A DNA stretch of 18,202 nucleotides. It comes from JASBZA01 sp964345295 (GTDB taxonomy: Bacteria; Bacillota; Clostridia; Saccharofermentanales; Fastidiosipilaceae). The stretch is from contig CAYFQG010000026.1 of assembly GCA_964345295.1 (NCBI GenBank), positions 1-18,202 of the forward strand, in the 5' to 3' direction. Positions 13,675-18,202 of the stretch are shown here, piece after piece. A program made the position numbers and the translations under genes. Under the pieces are notes generated by a model, which worked only from the letters and a program-made list of their open reading frames with translations, did no database searches and had not been told where the DNA came from. How positions within the stretch are numbered: the stretch's first letter is position 1; each line of letters opens with the position of its first letter.

Positions 13675-16600
13675 AATATCTTACCTTACAAGGATTTAAG
13701 TCTTTTCCAGAGAAGACGGTTATAGAGTTTCATGAGGGCGTCACTGCCATTGTCGGCCCTAACGGTTCGGGCAAGTCCAATATTACCGATGCCATCCGCT
13801 GGGTCTTGGGTGAGCAGTCTGTTAAAACGTTAAGAACCAATAAGATGGAAGAACTTATCTTTGCCGGGACCAGTGCCAGGAGGCCCTTGTCTTTTGCCGA
13901 GGTCACTTTGGCCATGGATAATTCGGACCATAGTCTTTCCATTGATTATGAAGAAGTGCGTATCAGTAGGCGTATCTACAGGTCCGGCGAGAGTGAGTAT
14001 CTTATTAACGACAACAAGTGCCGGCTTAAGGACGTCACCGAGCTTTTCCTGGATACCGGTATCGGGCGTGACGGCTACTCTATGATCGGTCAGGGCCGAG
14101 TGGACGATGTCTTGAGCGGTAAGGCGGAACTGCGCCGCAAGATGCTGGATGAAGCAGCCGGTATTAGTAAGTATAAAATTAGAAAAGACGAGGCCGATAA
14201 GAAATTAGCCCACACCGAGCAGAATCTGGTGCGTTTAAACGACATATTAGGGGAGCTGGAAAAACAGCGTGCACCTTTGGAGCGTCAAGCGAAAAAGGCT
14301 AAAAAGTTTTTGGAACTTCACGATAAGATGAAGGCCAAAGACCTTGCCCTTTTATATTACGATATTGACCGTAAAGAAGCCGAAAAAGAAAGGCTCAGTC
14401 TGGACCTAAGTCAGGCCAAAGAAAACTTAGAAGACGCCGAAAAGCAAAAGAGCGCGATTTTAGAAAAGTTGGGCCAGGCGCGTGAAGACCTGCAGAAAAC
14501 CGGTTCTGGCTTGGATCTTTTGGAAGAAGAAGAGAGCCTAAAAAGCCGGGCGGTCCAAGATTTCGACCAGAAGAAGATTTTGGCCGGCCAAAAATTACAG
14601 CAGATTGAAGAAAACGCAGCCCTTTTTTCCAAGCAGTCTCAAGAGCTGGAAGATAGGCTAAAGTCTATAAAAGAGGATTTGGCCAAGCAAGATGCAGAAA
14701 AAAAGACCGTAGAAGATGCCTTAAATGAAGCCAAGGCCCAAGAAAAAGAGACCAAGGAAAAGCTGGATAAGCACTTATCTTCGCATGATGAAGACCTTAA
14801 GAAGCAAAAGACCTTAGAGGATACATTAAATCAAGTCCGGCAATCGCTTTCGCTCCTAGATAGAAGAAAACAGGGTCAGCAGACCAATGTCGAGGTCTTG
14901 AAATCTCATCTGAGTCTTTTACAAAGAGATTTATCTTCGGTAGATCAGGAGTTAAACAAGGAAACCGAGTCCGGTAACGGCTTGGAGCAAGCTTTAAATG
15001 CATTAAGAGATAAGAAGCAGCACTTACAAGAGACCTCGCAAAATTTAGAGCGGAGCCGAGAAGAGAATCGTATCGATTTGGCCCAAAAGGAAAAGGCTTT
15101 AAGCGGCTTGGAAAATCAGCTGAATAACTTGTCTTATCAGCTGAAGACGCAAAAAGATTTGCAAGAATCCTACGAGGGCTATAGCTTTGCTATACGTAAA
15201 CTTATGGAGGAGAAGCAAAAGTCCGCACCTGAGACCCGCGGTTTATTAGGGCCCTTGGCGAATCTTTTGGAAGTGCCGCAAGCGTATGAAGAAGCTATTT
15301 CCAACAGCTTGGGTGCCCTGGCGCAGAACTTAGTGGTAGAAACGGAAGATGTTGGCCGTAACCTTATCAATGTTTTAAAGGAGAGAAGATGGGGGAGAGC
15401 CAGTTTCTTGCCTTTGAATCGGGTAAGCTCCAGACCCTTACACCATGATACTCTTAAGACGGCTCAGGCCATGCCGGGCTATTTGGGTTTGGCCCATGAG
15501 CTGGTGGGCTTTGATGAAGCCATCAGGCCGGCCGTAGAATATGCCTTGGCCAGGACCATCGTGGTGGAAAACCTGGATTTGGCCTTGGAGATTGCCAGAG
15601 CAACACGTTTCTCACTTCGAATTTGTACCCTGGACGGTGATATGTTAAATCCCGGCGGTTCCATGTCAGGCGGGTCAAAAAAGCAGAGCAATTCCGGCAT
15701 TCTAAGCCGAAAACGTGTTTTGGACGATTTAACTAGGGCTATAAGTGACGGTGAGAAGGACTTGGTCCATTACCAAGAGGCCCTTGCAGCCAGTCGGGAG
15801 AAAAGAGACAGGGAAGAAAAAGAGCTGGGCCAAGTTACCTTGGCTTTGGCCGAATTGGGCCGCGAAGAAGCAGTCTTAGAGTCTCATATTAAACAATATG
15901 AGCAGAACTTAATTAAGCTTCAAAGTCAGCATACGCAAAACTCGGAAGATATAAAAGCTATTGAGAAGGATCTTTTGAAGACGCAAGAGACTTTGGATGC
16001 CTTCGATGAAGAAGCCCGTGCCATGGAAAAACAGCAAGCTCAGATTGAGCAAGATTTGGACGGTTTAAATAAGGTTTTAGAAGACGCTTCGGCAGCTGCG
16101 GATAAGCTTAAAGAAGACCTTTATCAGGTAAAAATCCAAGTTCGTCAATGGGACGAGCGCTTAAACGGCCTCAAAACCCTGGTGAGTCGAACCGGGGCGG
16201 ACCTAAGCCGGGTAGAAGAAGAAATCGTAGTGAGGGCCAAGGACCAAGCTAATCGTGCGGAAGAAGTTTCGGAGTTGGAGGCCTTTTTGGCATCAGGGGA
16301 CCGTGAAAAGCAAGACTTGCAAGAGGCTTTGGACCAAGTTCGGGAAAGAATTAAGGAGGCCAAAGCCAGGCGCGACGAGGCCAGTCGGGTTTTGGAAGAC
16401 CAAAGTCGCGACATGGATACCATCAGTGCTTATATGAGCAAGCTGGGCCTGGAGAGCGGGCGTTTGGAACAGCGACTGGAAAATAGTGAAGAAGCTTTGA
16501 TGAACCTCAGGTCCAGACTCTGGGAAGATTATCAGATGACCTTCCGCAACAAGGACGAATGGTATCAAGAAGACCTCGATAGTGCGAAAACACGTGAAGA

Positions 16601-17228
16601 ATTAAAAGAATTAAGACAAGCTATTAAAGCTTTGGGCAATGTTAATATCCAGGCTATTGAGGAAAGTAAGAGTCTCAATGAACGCTATGCATTCATGGAT
16701 AAGCAGCGGTCCGATATCTTGGAGGCCAAAGCCAACTTGGATCAATTAATTAAAGAAATTGTCCAGGCCATGCAAAGTCAGTTCGAGTCGTCTTTTAAAT
16801 TTATAAACGAACAGTTTAATCTGGTTTTCCAAGAGCTTTTCGGCGGGGGCCAGGCGGAACTTATCTTGGATGATTCTAAGGATGTTCTAAATTCCAACAT
16901 CGACATCAGGGTATCGCCTCCGGGGAAAAGATTACAGAATATGCTGGCTTTGTCGGGCGGAGAACGTTGCTTAACGGCTATTGCCCTGCTCTTTGCCATA
17001 CAAAAGCTGAATCCTTCGCCCTTCTGTGTCTTGGACGAGGTGGAAGCAGCTTTGGACGAAGCCAATATTTTCCGCTTCACGGATTATATTTTGGCCAACG
17101 CCAAACAGACCCAGTATATCTTGGTAACACACAGGCGCGGGACCATGGAAGCCTGTCAGATGATCTACGGCGTTTCCATGCAGGAAAGAGGAGTATCGAA
17201 CATCATCTCGGTTAAGCTGGAAAATTGA
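13665..17228 (+). CDS. smc: Chromosome segregation protein SMC
   Basis: ATPase that, as a dimer with ScpA and ScpB, loops and compacts DNA for segregation. The 1187-residue protein begins MRLKYLTLQGFKSF and has the head half with Walker A GPNGSGKSN (31-39), a first long coiled coil (about 170-500), the hinge (about 505-680, ending near LNPGGSMSGGSKK), a second coiled coil (about 685-1030), and the C-terminal head half with signature LSGGE (1096-1100) and Walker B VLDEVEAALDE (1122-1132). The length is typical. In the signature loop, ERCLTAIAL replaces the frequent ERALTAIAL. Start is GTG 13665, inside the last codons of rnc, so translation is coupled. rnc-smc-ftsY is a conserved Bacillota order. 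No frameshift was seen. Confidence 0.98.
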   Translation: MRLKYLTLQGFKSFPEKTVIEFHEGVTAIVGPNGSGKSNITDAIRWVLGEQSVKTLRTNKMEELIFAGTSARRPLSFAEVTLAMDNSDHSLSIDYEEVRISRRIYRSGESEYLINDNKCRLKDVTELFLDTGIGRDGYSMIGQGRVDDVLSGKAELRRKMLDEAAGISKYKIRKDEADKKLAHTEQNLVRLNDILGELEKQRAPLERQAKKAKKFLELHDKMKAKDLALLYYDIDRKEAEKERLSLDLSQAKENLEDAEKQKSAILEKLGQAREDLQKTGSGLDLLEEEESLKSRAVQDFDQKKILAGQKLQQIEENAALFSKQSQELEDRLKSIKEDLAKQDAEKKTVEDALNEAKAQEKETKEKLDKHLSSHDEDLKKQKTLEDTLNQVRQSLSLLDRRKQGQQTNVEVLKSHLSLLQRDLSSVDQELNKETESGNGLEQALNALRDKKQHLQETSQNLERSREENRIDLAQKEKALSGLENQLNNLSYQLKTQKDLQESYEGYSFAIRKLMEEKQKSAPETRGLLGPLANLLEVPQAYEEAISNSLGALAQNLVVETEDVGRNLINVLKERRWGRASFLPLNRVSSRPLHHDTLKTAQAMPGYLGLAHELVGFDEAIRPAVEYALARTIVVENLDLALEIARATRFSLRICTLDGDMLNPGGSMSGGSKKQSNSGILSRKRVLDDLTRAISDGEKDLVHYQEALAASREKRDREEKELGQVTLALAELGREEAVLESHIKQYEQNLIKLQSQHTQNSEDIKAIEKDLLKTQETLDAFDEEARAMEKQQAQIEQDLDGLNKVLEDASAAADKLKEDLYQVKIQVRQWDERLNGLKTLVSRTGADLSRVEEEIVVRAKDQANRAEEVSELEAFLASGDREKQDLQEALDQVRERIKEAKARRDEASRVLEDQSRDMDTISAYMSKLGLESGRLEQRLENSEEALMNLRSRLWEDYQMTFRNKDEWYQEDLDSAKTREELKELRQAIKALGNVNIQAIEESKSLNERYAFMDKQRSDILEAKANLDQLIKEIVQAMQSQFESSFKFINEQFNLVFQELFGGGQAELILDDSKDVLNSNIDIRVSPPGKRLQNMLALSGGERCLTAIALLFAIQKLNPSPFCVLDEVEAALDEANIFRFTDYILANAKQTQYILVTHRRGTMEACQMIYGVSMQERGVSNIISVKLEN

Positions 17229-17250
17229 TAAGAGTTAAAGGAGTTTTGAA

Positions 17251-18189
17251 ATGGGATTATTTGATAAATTTAAGCAAGGTATGACCAAGACTCGGGATTT
17301 CCTCATGCACCAGGTCGAAGCCATTACGGCATCCCTGGGTTTCTTCGATGAGGAAGAGCTGGATGATTTGGAAATGGCTTTGATTCAGGCCGATTTGGGT
17401 GCGGCAACAACCGATAAACTGATGGAAAATCTGCGTAGCCAGATGAAGGCTCAGGGCAAAAAATCTACCGAATTTGTTCTTAAGACTTTGAAAGAGAGCA
17501 TGGTCGATATTCTGGGCGAAAATCAGACCTTCGAGCTTGTTCCCGGTAAACTTAATATTATTCTCATGGTAGGGGTCAACGGTACGGGGAAGACAACCAC
17601 GTCCGGCAAGCTGGCCCTCCGTTATAAGAAGCAAGGTAAGAAGGTCCTCTTATGTGCGGCCGATACCTTTAGGGCTGCGGCTATCGAGCAGTTGGAAGTT
17701 TGGGCCGAAAGGACCGATACGCCCTTGATTTCCAGCCACACCGGAGCAGATCCGGCAGCCGTGGTTTACGACAGTATCCAGTCGGCCAAAGCCAGAGACA
17801 CGGATGTCCTTATCATCGATACGGCCGGACGCCTTCACAATAAGAAAAATCTCATGGATGAGCTAGGTAAGATTGAGCGCATCATTAGGCGTGAAGCACC
17901 GGATGCAGCTATTGAGAGCTTCCTGGTTTTGGACGCTACGTCCGGTCAAAATGCTATTGTCCAGACCCATACGTTCACGGACATAGCCAATGTCACCGGA
18001 CTTATCATCACCAAGTTGGACGGCAATGCCAAAGGCGGTATAGCCGTGGCCGTAGCTGATCAATCGTCCTTGCCGATTTATTTCGCCGGTTTGGGTGAAG
18101 GGGCCGAGGATTTGGTAGACTTTGATTCCAAGTATTTCGTGGATTCTTTGTTGCCGGATGAGGCTCTGGCAGAATTGGCTAAACAATAA
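17251..18189 (+). CDS. ftsY: Signal recognition particle receptor FtsY
   Basis: GTPase that receives the SRP-ribosome complex at the membrane and hands nascent chains to the Sec translocon. The 312-residue protein is the short Gram-positive form without a long acidic A domain; the N-terminal helix MGLFDKFKQGMTKTRD may contact lipid. The N domain spans about 20-95. The G domain has G1 GVNGTGKTT (108-116), DTFRAAA (138-144), DTAGR (190-194), TKLDGNAKGG (254-263) and the closing GLGEGAEDL (280-288). Ribosome binding site AAGGAG (17238-17243) is seven bases before the ATG, 22 nt after smc. FtsY rather than Ffh because no M domain follows and translation stops at TAA 18187-18189. Confidence 0.98.
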   Translation: MGLFDKFKQGMTKTRDFLMHQVEAITASLGFFDEEELDDLEMALIQADLGAATTDKLMENLRSQMKAQGKKSTEFVLKTLKESMVDILGENQTFELVPGKLNIILMVGVNGTGKTTTSGKLALRYKKQGKKVLLCAADTFRAAAIEQLEVWAERTDTPLISSHTGADPAAVVYDSIQSAKARDTDVLIIDTAGRLHNKKNLMDELGKIERIIRREAPDAAIESFLVLDATSGQNAIVQTHTFTDIANVTGLIITKLDGNAKGGIAVAVADQSSLPIYFAGLGEGAEDLVDFDSKYFVDSLLPDEALAELAKQ

Positions 18190-18202
18190 GCTTATGAACC
18201 AT

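Noticed and set aside
17257..17634. Open frame of 125 codons on the minus strand
   Set aside because: It lies wholly inside ftsY on the opposite strand, with no ribosome binding site or known motif noticed.
18194..18202. ATG near the window end as the start of a following gene
   Set aside because: Only three codons are visible and no ribosome binding site precedes it; nothing can be supported.
1..18202. Mobile elements, CRISPR arrays, phage or defence genes
   Set aside because: No transposase, integrase, regularly spaced repeat array or defence motif was seen; all long frames match housekeeping families.

Overview
The window reads as an ordinary chromosomal housekeeping segment of a low-to-moderate-GC Gram-positive bacterium (Bacillota, most likely a Clostridia/Tissierellia-like lineage). 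The reasons are strong AAGGAGG-type ribosome binding sites, sigma-A type promoters, a DinR/LexA box of the Gram-positive type (GAAC-N4-GTTC) at recA, an FtsK/SpoIIIE-type translocase, and the acpP-rnc-smc-ftsY gene order. I could not assign genus or species. Every gene lies on the + strand and the standard bacterial code fits (TAA, TGA and TAG all end intact genes).

Layout. (1) 1-767: decayed 3' remnant of a DUF2254 membrane-protein gene with two in-frame TAG codons and a frameshift. (2) 779-941: a single tRNA-Trp(CCA) gene with its own promoter and an intrinsic terminator. (3) 962-8647: a tight run of murE-like ligase, rnhA, a Nudix hydrolase, ftsK, folD and cinA, starting from an extended -10 promoter; several junctions overlap or lie within a few bases. 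A 14-bp tandem repeat sits between murE and rnhA. (4) 8648-11862 and on to 12455: a promoter with an SOS box drives recA, followed by recX (overlapping recA by 29 nt), rimO and pgsA (ATGA overlap). (5) 12456-12942: acpP, apparently monocistronic, with a strong promoter, two palindromes in its leader region and a clear terminator. (6) 12955-18189: rnc, smc and ftsY, again overlapping or closely spaced.

Functionally the genes serve the cell envelope (murE, pgsA, acpP), chromosome maintenance and segregation (rnhA, ftsK, recA, recX, smc), nucleotide and one-carbon metabolism (Nudix, folD, cinA), translation and RNA processing (tRNA-Trp, rimO, rnc) and protein targeting (ftsY). I found no mobile element, CRISPR array, phage gene or obviously new multi-gene system. 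The points worth a second look are mostly regulatory: three helically phased TGTG repeats next to the recA promoter, a perfect 17-bp palindrome ahead of acpP, a shared 12-bp element at two promoters, and a chain of ATGA-coupled mini-ORFs ahead of rnhA. In proteins, the unusual substrate motif of the MurE-like ligase stands out.
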